A stretch of DNA of 64,000 nt, from positions 496,001 through 560,000 of the forward strand of contig JAWPHD010000090.1 in the NCBI GenBank assembly GCA_037043455.1, read 5' to 3'. The notes beneath the pieces are model-generated. The model had not been told where the DNA came from. It made no database searches and was given only the letters and a program-made list of their open reading frames with translations. This document shows, one piece after another, positions 10,807 to 21,065 of this stretch. This DNA comes from Cyrtodaria siliqua. Taxonomy: Eukaryota > Mollusca > Bivalvia > Adapedonta > Hiatellidae. The position numbers and the translations under genes are program-made. Numbering within the stretch: position 1 is the stretch's first letter; each line of letters begins with the position of its first letter.

Positions 10807-11415
10807 TTGCCAAAATAGCTTTTTATGTTAGGCCAAAAAAGTGAGAGAAAAAAAAGAATGGAGTATAGTCTCCCAAAAAGAGAGTTGACAGTGGAGATAA
10901 TTATGTAGTGTTTGTTTTTGACTAGTCATGTCTGTTAATAATAGTTATAGTAGATTCAGTTTAATATGTTTGAAAAAAAAAAAAGTGTTTAATCAGACAA
11001 TTAGTGCACAGTAATTTTACTAGAAGCTTATGGGTTTAAAAGCATAGAATACCGTATATTTTGATTTGAGTTTATTGCTTATATATTAATGTAGAAGTCA
11101 ATTTTTGGATTATTATTCTTAAAAGATTTAGTATTTGCTATAAATAATTAATTGTCATGTCCATGATGTCGATTATATGATTCTGCCGAGAAACAGGGTG
11201 CCAGTTACTTTCCTATCCCATCATGTACACCACTTTCGATGACATCGGGGGTATTTTTGAATGAAAAAATGGGGGGAAAATGGTAAATGAAATGATTTTA
11301 AACGATCAGCATGATAACATGATTTTAAAATAGAATATAATATTAGTGTCTGATCATTTCCAGTTTATCAGGTTCGGCACAAAAAAGAGTAGCGCTCGTC
11401 ACAGCATCGTGCTTC

Positions 11416-13371
11416 ATTTTTAGCTCTACTGGCCAAGGGCCAGCAGAGCTTATGGGATGGTGTGTTGTCTGTCTTCCGTCGTCCGTCGTCCGTCGTCTGT
11501 TAACTTTTCTTCAAACGACTTCTCCTCAGAAACCGCTTGGCTAATTTTGACCAAACTTCACATGGATGATCCTTAGATGAATGCTTTTTAGATTTGTTAA
11601 AATTAGGTCAGCGCTACATCCAAGATGGCTGCCATTACCATATATGGTCGAAACCTTAAAAAATCTTCTTCTCCAGAACCGCTGGACAGATTTCAACAGT
11701 TCTTCTTTTAAAATGATCACCAACGCCTAGACTATCAAGATTGTTCAAATAAAGTCCCCGGGGTCAAAAATGGCCGTGCCCCGGGGGTCCAAAATTTGTA
11801 TATTGAGGTTTTGCATGTTTTTCATATAGACATGTAGGAAACAACTTTAAAAAATCTTCTTCTCTGAAACCACAAGGCAAAGAGCTCTCATGTATTACAT
11901 GTAGCATCAGCTTATGGTCCTCTACTAAGTTTATTCAAATGGTGACACTGGGGTCAAATTTGTCCCCGCCCCGGGGGTCACAGTTTTACATAGACTTATA
12001 TAGGATTTTTTTTTAAAAAATCTTCTTCTCAGAAACTACAACAGCCAGAGGTTTGATATTTTGCATTTACTATAAGCTTATGGTCCTTTACCAAGTTTGT
12101 TCAAATGGTGACCTTAGGGTCACATTTGGCCCCGCCCCAAGGGTCACATGTTTTACATAGACATGTATAGGGAATTCTTCAAACGACTTCTCGTCAGAAA
12201 CCGCTTGGCTAATTTTGACCAAACTTCAAATGGATGATCCTTAGATGAATGCTGTTTAGATTTGTTAAAATTAGATCAGCGCTACATCCAAGATGGCTGC
12301 CATTACCATATATGGTCGAAACCTTAAAAAATCTTCTTCTCCAGAACCGCTTGGCAGATTTCAACAGTTTTTCTTTTAAAATGATTGCCAACGCCTAGAC
12401 TATCAAGTTTGTTCCAATAAAGTCCCTGGGGTCAAAAATGGCCGTGCCTCGGGGGTCCAAAGTTTGTATATTGAGGTTTTGCATGTTTTTCATATAGACA
12501 TACAGGAAAAAAATTAAAAAATCTTCTTCTCTGAAACCACAAGGCACAGAGCTCTCATGTATTACATGTAGCATCAGCTTATGGTCCTCTACTAAGTTTG
12601 TTCAAATGGTGACCCTGGGGTCAAATTTGTCCCCGCCCCGGGGGTCACAGTTTTACATAGACTTATATAGGATTTTTTTTTTAAAAATCTTCTTCTCGGA
12701 AACTACAAGAGCCAGAGGTTTGATATTTTACAATTATTATAAGCTTATGGTCCTTTACCAAGTTTGTTCAAATGGTGACCCTGGGGTCACATTTGGTCCC
12801 GCCCCAAGGGTCACATGTTTTACATAGACATGTATAGGGAAAAACTTAAAAAATCTTTCTCTCTGAAACTGCAAGAGCCAGAGGTTTAATATTTTGCTGT
12901 TGCTATAAGCTTATGGTCCTTTACCAATTTTGTTCAAATGCTGACCCTGGGGTCACATCTGGCCCCGCCCCGGGGGTCACAGTTTTACATCAATGCTTGT
13001 TTTAAATTTTTTAATTTCTTTATTTTTTATTTTGTTATTTTCTTTTTCTTTTTTTTTTTATTCTTTTTTTTCGTATTTTTTTTTTTTAATTTTTTTTATT
13101 CTTTTTTTTTTATATATATATATATATATATAATTTTTTGTTTATTTTTTTTAATTTTTTTTTTATTTTTTATTTTTTTTAAATTTTTATTATCTCTACT
13201 GGCCAACTTTGAAAACCAGCCAGATCGGACCAGTAATGACGGAGTTAATGCTCTTGATATAGTTAAAATGCTATATTTTGCCTCTTTAAGACGATAGTCA
13301 CTCGCTTCATTGATGTCATAAGAGCCATATTAGCCAGTAGAGCGTCCACAGGCCCTCTTGGGCCTCTTGTT
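11416..13371 (-). mobile_element. Pearl-like element, type B (full length)
   Basis: Read on the minus strand: head AACAAGAGGCCCAAGAGGGC with CTCTACTGGC, then a short GGCC-type region, an A-rich tract (T-rich on plus, 12990-13196), several units of a roughly 170-bp core with GACCCCGGGGCGGGG and AGGACCATAAGCTT, a final unit with ATGGCAGCCATCTTGG, an ACGG-type microsatellite (reverse at 11470-11500) and the terminal hairpin GCTCTGCTGGCC/GGCCAGTAGAGC followed by TAAAAA. Short open frames inside it are repeats of the core and not genes. Confidence 0.8.
12990..13196. repeat. T-rich/A-rich internal tract of the type B element
   Basis: Nearly pure T/A sequence including a TA dinucleotide run near 13112-13130. 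An equivalent A-rich tract sits at the same relative place in the type B copies at 45.4-47.7 kb (45955-46112) and 61.4-63.2 kb (61720-61850), so it belongs to the element. Confidence 0.7.
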
Positions 13372-13729
13372 TCTCTGTCTCGCCTGATAAACTGGATATG
13401 ATCAGGCACTAACATGCTATTCTCTATATGAAAACAAAACACTTAACTGGATTGCAGACCAAACTTAAATTGTAATAAAATATGCTTTACTTTAGACGAG
13501 CACTGCTCTGAATGAGTTGTTCTTGGTCCATAAGGACTACCTTGTCTAAATGAGGAAAAATAATGAAAACGTATCATGCTGTAGTTGATAAAATTTATTA
13601 GTTGTATTATTTTCAAATATTTCCTATTCAAAGTACATGTTATATAACCTGTATAGACGGTTCCTCTGATGTTGATATCATTGCACTATGCGGCATATTT
13701 AAAAAAAAAAAATCATTGTTTTTTAATTC

Positions 13730-14393
13730 GATATGCATGTACATACACCATCTATCAATCTTATATACAATAAATATTTGTCATTATATAGAATCGCGGG
13801 TTGAATCATGTGGCGATTAGGCAGCTTTTTTGTGTTTATATGTACGTGTATAAAATGTTCATTCAAGACTATGTTTTCGGTCACTTCAGCTGGTCCGTGT
13901 CTTGTGGATTCCATATTGGTTTTAGAAGAATATAACAGTCTTTTATAGGTATCGTATCTGCTGTCGATAGGGTCCAACTCAAAAGTCGGTGTGCTTTGAT
14001 CGGAACTTAAGTTTCCAATAAATTGATTGTACTGATGGTTGGAATTTCCCTATCTGAACCAAGTACACATGTATTTCTTGCATACCACTGACGATTATGA
14101 TGTGTTGTTGCGAGGTCACCATCAATCACCGTTTGTATGTTTATTTCGAAAATGAAATTGTGTGCATCTGTTAACATTTTCAACGTCACCATTAATGTAG
14201 AATTTTCTAGCGTATCTCTGAAACATGTATATTCTTGGCTGCACGAATAAATGTTCATATTATTAATTTCATTTATATAAAATTTACCACAAAATATCAC
14301 CGACTTATTGAAGAAAAAAGGAGATTTGTTAAAATTACCCAAGTTTTTGGTTATGAACTTTAAAAAAACACGTTTTATTTGGTATGTGAACAA
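13730..14393 (-). pseudogene. Coding-like minus-strand relic (unidentified)
   Basis: Two overlapping minus-strand frames. One (14393-14007, 128 codons) contains INIQ...RQWYAR. The other continues from about 14046 to 13723 in a different frame with TPTFELDPIDSRYD and GPAEVTENIVLNEH. The first part resembles 25600-25690 on the same strand at both DNA and peptide level (INIQ, QWYAR), and relative to that copy it lacks about 8 bases shortly after QWYAR, which would shift frame. I cannot assign a family. It may be a decayed exon pair or a chance frame inside a repeat. Confidence 0.3.
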
Positions 14394-14477
14394 CTTTTTA
14401 ATGCGAATTCTGTGATGTGAGCAAAGATCTGAGTATTGAGTGCTATGCTGTCAGATATGTAAACTACTTGGACAAAT

Positions 14478-14560
14478 GCAGGGTGAGCCTGGAATGTTCA
14501 TTCCTCTTGGCGCCTTATAACCTTTTTGTCTTGGTGCGCTGTAAAGCCCATTGAACTTGG
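14478..14560 (-). mobile_element. Family C repeat fragment
   Basis: Diverged match to the family C end: GGGTGAGCCTGGAATGTTCA, GGCGCCTTATAACC and TTGGTGCGC landmarks in order. Confidence 0.55.
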
Positions 14561-16570
14561 ACAAGTGTAGATATCATTCACGCCTTTTAAACTGCATCAG
14601 CAACATTTTCTGCTACATTATATAAAATGTTGTCGATTATGTAGTTGTACAGCCTCTCCGTTTTAAATTGTGAAAAGGTTTCGAGATAGTCTTTTCATCA
14701 ATTAATTTTAAATCTGCTATCTGGAACTTTCTTTTATTTTTTTAATGCATTAAGTAAATAGCATTGCCTGTATTTTTCCACGGAAACGGTTCAAACTACT
14801 GTGGTAGTTATAAACGTATTGTAGATAGCAATAACATGTGACATGTGTTTGGAAGCTGATCAGCGTATCGTTTTGTAAATATGGGTCATTGTTATAATGA
14901 ATATTATTCGTAGTCAGTTTTGTTTTAATGTGAAAACGACTTGTAAATGTAACGGAGTTTAGAGAAACGTTTATCATGTAGCATATGTGTATAAAATATT
15001 ATCCGCGAATAAATTTGATATTCATCGATTCCTACCATCGTGAACATTTCATAGCTTTATAATATTATATGTAAAATATTATCCATTAATAAATTAAACA
15101 TTCATCAATTACTTTCCATCATATAAATATTTTAAGTATCACAAAATGAACTATATTTGCGTTTGTCTAAGACTTGGAATCAGCTGATGTCATGGGAGCC
15201 ATGTCAGCGTTGTCTTACTATAGGGTCTCCTCTGACCCTTTATCCTCATCCAGGTTGCCTGTCTGTTGTACTTTCCACTAGCCACTGAAAGCGACTTTTC
15301 ATAGGTCAAAATAATCAATAGTTAGAAGGTTTCATTGAAACTTGGTAGAAAAATATTTAAATTTTATATATTGCACTTCCTTAATTGAACAAACTAAAAT
15401 TATTTCAAACAAAACAGTTTTGGTAACATCAGATTTATTTTGACCAGTCATTACCACAATGTAAATTTTCCTAGGTGAAGAGTTCCAAATTTCCTGATAA
15501 TATTTTTAGTGATTATGTATTAAAGTTTCTTAATTGTGTTATTGTAACCTACTGACGTCAAGAGAAAAAGAAATTTCCCAAAATTGCTTTGAGATAAAAC
15601 TTGTTTGAATACAAAACATCTGACTTGCTCTGCCAAGATTCATATTATTCAATAATCATTTTAAATAATTCAAAAATTGTTCTAAGAATTTAGTATTTTA
15701 ACCTTGAAAAAAGTCGGCTAATGAAACGCACAGTAGCAGAGTTCCCACGTGTCATTCATTAAAGATAACGTGTTTTTCACCGAACATAAAACAACAGGTA
15801 CCGTTTTACAGAATGGGATATATGCTCCTTGTTTGCCGTTTCCAAATATAAACATTTCCTGGCTTGATGTACAGTATAATTTGTTTACCACAATCTATGT
15901 TATCATCATCATGGTCATCACCATCTTCGTCATAAAATGATTTTTTTGTTGTCATTAATGTAACCAGGCTTGTTTATAGAATAAATAAAGGACTTGTAAC
16001 GAGTTGTTACCAGTCGCAAGTGTTACAGCCACATTTTTGTCGTGGCTTTCTTGTATTGTCGAGTACATCGGTGTCCCGATTGTGTAAATACTTTCTACAA
16101 TGACTACATATTAACCAGAGGTGTTGTACAAAATATTGTTAAAATCATGTTGTATCGGCAGACTTACATACATACCCTATGCATTTCATTTACCATTTTA
16201 TATACCATATATGGTGCTTGTTTTATCAATTTTTGGTTACGTCTGGATGTACTATTTCTGATTAATTTCCATTTATATAATTATACACGAACACTTTAAA
16301 AAAAGTGCGCTACCCGTCACCAATATTTTCCGACGCCATAAATTTCATAAAAGCTTCATTATGTCTTTTTGAGCCATTTCTTAGTTTTCTGGTGAAACTT
16401 TATAGTATGTCAGTCAGTTATGATATTATAGTTTTGCGTTATTTACATTGCCATCGTGTGTTGCATAAAATAGATCATTTTGATTCTCAGTGTCATCAAA
16501 ATAGTGCCCATTTACTGGGTTATAAGGAATATTAATGTGACATTTTTGGAAAGAAAAACGATCTGAAGTA
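14561..16570. other. Intergenic DNA, no gene or known repeat seen
   Basis: AT-rich sequence with only short frames (for example 15749-15940 and 16042-16299) that lack domains, low-complexity-free conservation cues or convincing splice context. I see no repeat shared with other parts of the window. Confidence 0.35.
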
Positions 16571-16576
16571 TTAATA

Positions 16577-16653
16577 GAGTATGGTCTCACGAGTTGGTTG
16601 TATTAAACATCGAAGTGAGTGCTTAAATCAACCAATGAGATGAGACCATACTC
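16577..16653. repeat. Short palindrome (hairpin), 77 bp
   Basis: GAGTATGGTCTCA at the left and TGAGACCATACTC at the right are perfect reverse complements, with further pairing inwards (GGTTG/CAACC). Probably a small foldback element. Confidence 0.7.
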
Positions 16654-16834
16654 GGTTTTGTAGTATGTCGATTTCGGCATCTGTCTGCCATACGCTAACT
16701 TCCGATAACTGGTCGAGTACACCAGTCATTTTGACAGATGTTATTTTCCATTACATGATTTACAACTGTGCAAATACAAAGGAAATGTCAGCGACCCTGC
16801 TACAGTCAGATATATAGAAATATATAAAGGTTTT

Positions 16835-17105
16835 TATGGTAAGCCAATCATCCAATAATTCCAATAACTCTGGTTTACGATAAAACCAAAAATCAGAGTT
16901 ACTTGATTATCTTAGTTCATCGAAATGAAACCCTATGTGTATGGGTGTAAAACGAGGTTGGTCGAATGTTGACCTTTTCTTGCGCTTGACAACATAGGAT
17001 AATGGCAATTAACATAGTTTTACCCTCGAACAACTAGGATAATCAACTAGGTTTTTCATCAACAAACCCAGATTATCGGAATTATTGGACAGTTGGTTTG
17101 CAATA
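16835..17105. mobile_element. MITE-like inverted repeat
   Basis: Left arm landmarks AAGCCAATCATCCAATAATTCC and AACTCTGGTTT mirror the right arm AAACCCAGATTAT, GGAATTATTGGACAG and TTGGTT. Pairing continues inward with GTTGACC/GGTTGGTC-like mismatched sequence. No coding frame. Confidence 0.6.
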
Positions 17106-17464
17106 CACAATTGCCCAATATGTTGTGCAAGTTTCACATAGAACCCGTAGTGACCTCTTCATGATAGTTCATTCAGAATGAAAGGGTTTTTCTATCTCGT
17201 ACGTATAAAGCGAAATCATTGGTGTTCAGGCAGTATTTTGCTGTTAAAGTAAACATGATAAAAATTAATGTACAGGGTGTGGTTTATTAAAAAAGATCAG
17301 TATAATTACATTGAGGTTATTGTCGTTTATTTTTATTATTTTTAATAAAGAATCCTGTTGGAATAACGGAAACAGTTTTGTATTTTGCGCTGTGATCTAC
17401 CTCATAACCGAGAAAATTAATTGCAAGTTCCAAGATGCTGCCTAGAAACATTTGTAATTGTGAC

Positions 17465-17735
17465 CTTCAGCAAATCACTCCCTCCCACTGCTTCGTCCCT
17501 GGGATGAAGCCTCACCAGCACCAACAAGACAGTTTTGTCGGTGTCTTCTTGGGCAAGACGCTTTCCGTAAGCCTATGATGGTCCTTGGCAGTCCTGTGTA
17601 TCCAAGTCTATCCTCGAAGCATTTTAAAAAAACCAAGGAATCTGTTTGTTGGTAAAAGTATGGCATGGTTCCCAGATTCCTATGTATCCTTCACCTTTCT
17701 CTGGGGTGCTCTAAATAACCTTTAATATGTTGAGC
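17465..17735 (+). mobile_element. SINE-like family D, copy 1
   Basis: Shares with 18640-18965 the ordered landmarks GTCGGTGTCTTCTTGGGCAA, GACGCTTTCC, AAGGAATCTGTTTG, GGTTCCCAGATTCCTATGT and GCTCTAAATAACC. Length is about 270 bp. The 'GGGCAAGACRCTTT' block resembles a domain seen in some invertebrate SINEs, but I cannot name the family with certainty. Confidence 0.6.
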
Positions 17736-17839
17736 CGTTATAACAGTTTGTTTCGTCCGGTCCACTTTCGGAGCATTTCTAATATGTTTTTCAAAAATAT
17801 CCAAATACAACTTAAATCAGGACAGACTTACATTTTCGC

Positions 17840-18015
17840 TCACATCAAAAGAGCAGTTTGCCGCAACTCAGCAGTTCAGGGTGAGAAGGTTCTAGGCCCA
17901 TTTTCCATATTTTATCTCGATGTGCATGGAGGATGAGCCTGGCATGTTCATGCCTGTTTGGCACCATATAACCTTTCATGTGTTGGTGCTCCTTAAAACC
18001 CAATTCAATTAAGAG
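17840..18015 (-). mobile_element. Family C repeat, partial
   Basis: Contains CAGTTCAGGGTGAGAAGGTT, GGAGGATGAGCCTGGCATGT, CACCATATAACCTTTCATG and the CCCAATTCAATT end. It is the reverse orientation of the copy at 29945-30152. Confidence 0.75.
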
Positions 18016-18639
18016 TTTCATGCCTTTAAAAATCACACAACCCAAAATGGAACTTTATTGTGAGTTTAAAGATTATTGTTGATAAAAAACCTATTTAGAA
18101 TATGTGGGAATTACTTTTTAGAGATTCACCAATATTTATAGTGTCCCAAGCGAAAAAGGTTCTGTATGTCACAATAGGAATACAGATAATGGTGGTTATG
18201 ATAGCTCAAGATTGTCGAACATTGGCAATATTAAATTTTAATTCCTAGCTTGTTTCCTCGTCACAATATGTTTGTCGTTGTGCTATAGAATAACATCTCG
18301 AAATACCAAGTTTTCAGAATCAGTTTCGCCACACCCTGTCCATAAACTGCAATTAAATTCTATCACTATTTAGTGAAACATATTTACACAACAAACCCCT
18401 TCTATAAGCTAAGCGTGTCCTCCGCTCATTTTCAGCACTTTTATCAAGACCTTTTCACTATTGCGGTATCAATATACATTTGTTCAAATTTTAGACCAAC
18501 TCTCATTTTGTAATATATCGACATCAGTTTCCATTTTAGCCATTTATTATTAACAAGGTGTATACATTAGTTTTGAGCCTTTCTTTTTGTAATAATATGT
18601 ATGTGTATTAAATTGTTAAAAGGATATTTTATGTGTTAG
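18016..18639. other. Intergenic DNA, nothing recognised
   Basis: AT-rich and without open frames of note or a repeat shared elsewhere in the window. Confidence 0.3.
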
Positions 18640-18965
18640 TTTTCATTGCTTCACCACGTATTCCGATTTGTTCCACAATGTTAAAGAAGCTATCCCGCCA
18701 ACACCAGGTTCAATTCTCCGTGGTGCCACTGAGATTCGTCGGTGTGTTCTCGGGCAAGACACTTTCCCTTAGCCTCGTCCGTCAGATGGGGACGTAAACC
18801 GGGCGGACCTATGTATCGATCGGTCTATCCTCCGAGCACGTTAAAGAACCATAGGAATCTATTTGATAAGAGTAGGTCACGGTTCCCGGATTCCTATGTT
18901 TCCTTCCCCTCTCTCTGGGGCGGCTCTAAATAACCTATACTGTGCTGATGAGCCATTAAACCACA
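18640..18965 (+). mobile_element. SINE-like family D, copy 2
   Basis: Begins with a region containing a B-box-like GGTTCAATTCTCC (about 18708), followed by GTCGGTGTGTTCTCGGGCAA, GACACTTTCCC, GGTTCCCGGATTCCTATG and TCTCTGGGGCGGCTCTAAAT. The B-box-like motif at the head suggests a tRNA-derived SINE. The 3' end runs straight into a family H copy. Confidence 0.6.
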
Positions 18966-18967
18966 TT

Positions 18968-19190
18968 CAACCCTCCAACAACAGCCAAATTTTACAACAT
19001 GTACGCCGTTTCTAAACCTACGGAGCGTTACCCTTAATTCCTTTTACGCATATTCAGTCACAGGTATTTTAAGAACCTCTAAAAAATCCTATACATATAT
19101 GACCTGAACACATGGATAGTTTTGATGAACGGTTTTGTAGTGTAATTTTGCCGTTATTTGGCGGGTCATTTTCAAGTTTCTACATTGAGA
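18968..19190 (-). mobile_element. Interspersed repeat family H, copy 2 (partial)
   Basis: Reverse orientation: AACAGCCAAATTTTACAAC, TTTCTAAACCTACGG, GTAATTTTGCCGTTATTTGG landmarks match 10335-10680. Internal part shortened. Confidence 0.65.
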
Positions 19191-19264
19191 TGTGTTGTTA
19201 ACAGGACCTTTCTGGTTAGATGAATCTGTTTCAGATTTATTAATAGTTTCATACATCTGTATTT

Positions 19265-20395
19265 ATGCGGGGTAGAATGCAACCACTGCAAATCCTGCTA
19301 GAGGCAGAGGGGTAGGACCCTCACTTCATGTTCATTTTCTCATTTTTTATGCATATAGTAGTCGCATCCATCGGTCCCTTCGTTCGTCTGTACAGTCGTG
19401 TCCGGTTAACAACTCTACAATAATGGACGGATTTTCAAATAACTTGGCACAATTGCTCACCACAACAAGACGTCGCGCACAAAATCCAGGTCCGTAGCTC
19501 CAAGGTCAAGGTCACACTTAGAGGTCAAAGGTCAAATTAAACTGCTTTCGTGTCCGGTTAATAACTCTGACATTCATGGACATATTTTCAAATAACTTGG
19601 CACAAATGCTCCCACAACAAGACGTTTTGCGCACAAAACCCAGGTCCGTGGCTCCAAGGTCAAGGTCAAACTTAGTGGTCAAATCGTGTCTGGTCAATAA
19701 CTGGCATTCCTGGACGGATTTTCAAATAACTTGGCAAAAGTGCTCACCACAACAACACGATGTGTTGCGCACAAAATACAGGTCCGTGGCTCCAAGGTCA
19801 AGGTCACACTTCGAGGTCAAAAGTCAAGTCATGTCCGGTCAATAACTCTGGCAATCCTGGACGGATTTTAAAATAACTAGGCACAAATGCTCACCACAGC
19901 AAGACGATGTGTCGCGCACAAAATCCAGGTCTATGGCCCCAATGTAAAGGTCACACTTAGAGGTCAAAAGTCAAATCATGTCCAGTCAATAACTGGCATT
20001 CCTGGACGGATTTTCAAATAACTTGGCACTAGTCCTCGCCACAACCAGACGATGTGTCGCGCACAAAATCCAGGTCCATGGCTCCAAGGTCAAGGTCACA
20101 CTTAGAGATCGAAGGTCACTTCGGGGGCATTTGTCACTGTGACATTAACTGTTTATCATGCTCATTCAAGGTTTTCTTCAGGACACCGCATGTGGAAACG
20201 TGGCTCCATCGTAAATGGAGCGTCTACAATATAATTTGATGCAGTTCTGCATGTTAGAAGGTTCTAGGCCCATTTTCTGTATTTTATCAAGATGTAAATG
20301 GAGGATGAGCCTGGCATGTTCATCCCTGTTTGGTACCATATAACCTTTCTTGTGTTGGTGCACCGTAAAACCCCAATTCAGTTTGAATAGAGGGA
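19265..20395 (-). mobile_element. Family C repeat split by a tandem-core element
   Basis: The left part (19265-19355) has GGGGTAGAATGCAACCACTG and AGAGGGGTAGGAC as in 43572-43670. The right part (about 20150-20395) resumes with ATCATGCTCATTCAAGG, CTCCATCGTAAATGGAG and GGATGAGCCTGGCATGTTCA and ends CCCCAATTCAG. In the intact copy at 43572-43893 these parts are contiguous, so 19356-20149 is an insertion. Confidence 0.7.
19356..20149 (+). mobile_element. Tandem-core element (family E), inserted
   Basis: Starts near TAGTAGTCGCATCCATCGGT with TCGTTCGTCTGTACAG, then five core units beginning near 19396, 19548, 19684, 19829 and 19976 (about 136-153 bp each) carrying GTCCGGTTAATAACT, CAAATAACTTGGCAC, CAGGTCCGTGGCTCCAAGGT and AGGTCACACTT. 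Ends CATTTGTCACTGTGACA. No coding capacity; short frames are core repeats. Architecture is pearl-like without the AACAAGAGG head. Confidence 0.7.
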
Positions 20396-20399
20396 GCCT

Positions 20400-21065
20400 A
20401 ATTATAGTAATTGTATTGTCCATGCGTTCATTGTCAGTCCGAAAAATTCTCGACCATAACTTTGAAAGTACTGAATGGTATTTCATGAAATATAACACAA
20501 ATGTTAATCAAAATGAGAAAGTTTTTCATCTGCAAGAGAATCAAGTCCATTCCTCAAAGGTCAAGGTCACACTGAGGTCAAAGGTCAAATTTGTGTCTCA
20601 GCCTTAACTTTAAAAGAACTGAAGCGAATTTCATGACACATCACAATGAGAAGGTGTAATGCACGCAAGAATCAGCTCAGAACCTTGAAGGTCAAGGTCA
20701 CACTTGTCAAATGAGTCAAAATTGTGTCTCAACCACAACTTATAACAGAGTACTTGAGGGAATTTCACAAAACTTCACACAAATGTTGATCACAATGGGG
20801 AGGTGTTTCAAGCAAATGAATCGGATCCATACCTCAAAGGTCGAGTTCACACTTGGAGACCAAATGTCAGTAGTTTCTTAGCCATAACTAAAGTATTGAA
20901 GTGATTTTCATGAAACTTCACACAACGAGGTGTGTCAAACCAGGTCCTACCTCAATGGTCACACGTTCATGAAACTTTACACAGATGTTGATCACAATGA
21001 GGTGTGTCGTTCCAGGTCCGTACCTCGAAAGTACATGAAACTTCACACATAATAATGGTCATATA
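20400..21065 (+). repeat. Diverged tandem-core repeats
   Basis: Four to five diverged units with GAATTTCACAAAACTTCACAC, AATGTTGATCACAATG and CTCAAAGGTCAAGGTCACAC landmarks, about 130-160 bp apart. Probably the core of another pearl-like element without preserved ends. Confidence 0.55.

Larger units (their letters stand above)
11344..13415. mobile_element. Palindromic MITE split by a pearl-like element
   Basis: The two flanks of the pearl-like element at 11416-13371 are inverted repeats of each other. The left flank (11344-11372) carries TAGTGTCTGATCAT and CCAGTTTATCAGG. The right flank (about 13383-13412) carries CCTGATAAACTGG and ATGATCAGGCACTA. With the insertion removed these form one short palindromic element, so the pearl-like element entered near its centre. 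Confidence 0.65.

Noticed and set aside
11541..13297. Short frames shared between pearl-like copies (for example [35 protein letters not shown])
   Set aside because: They recur because the tandem core recurs; they are interrupted differently in each copy and show no conserved start or domain, so they are not transposase remnants.
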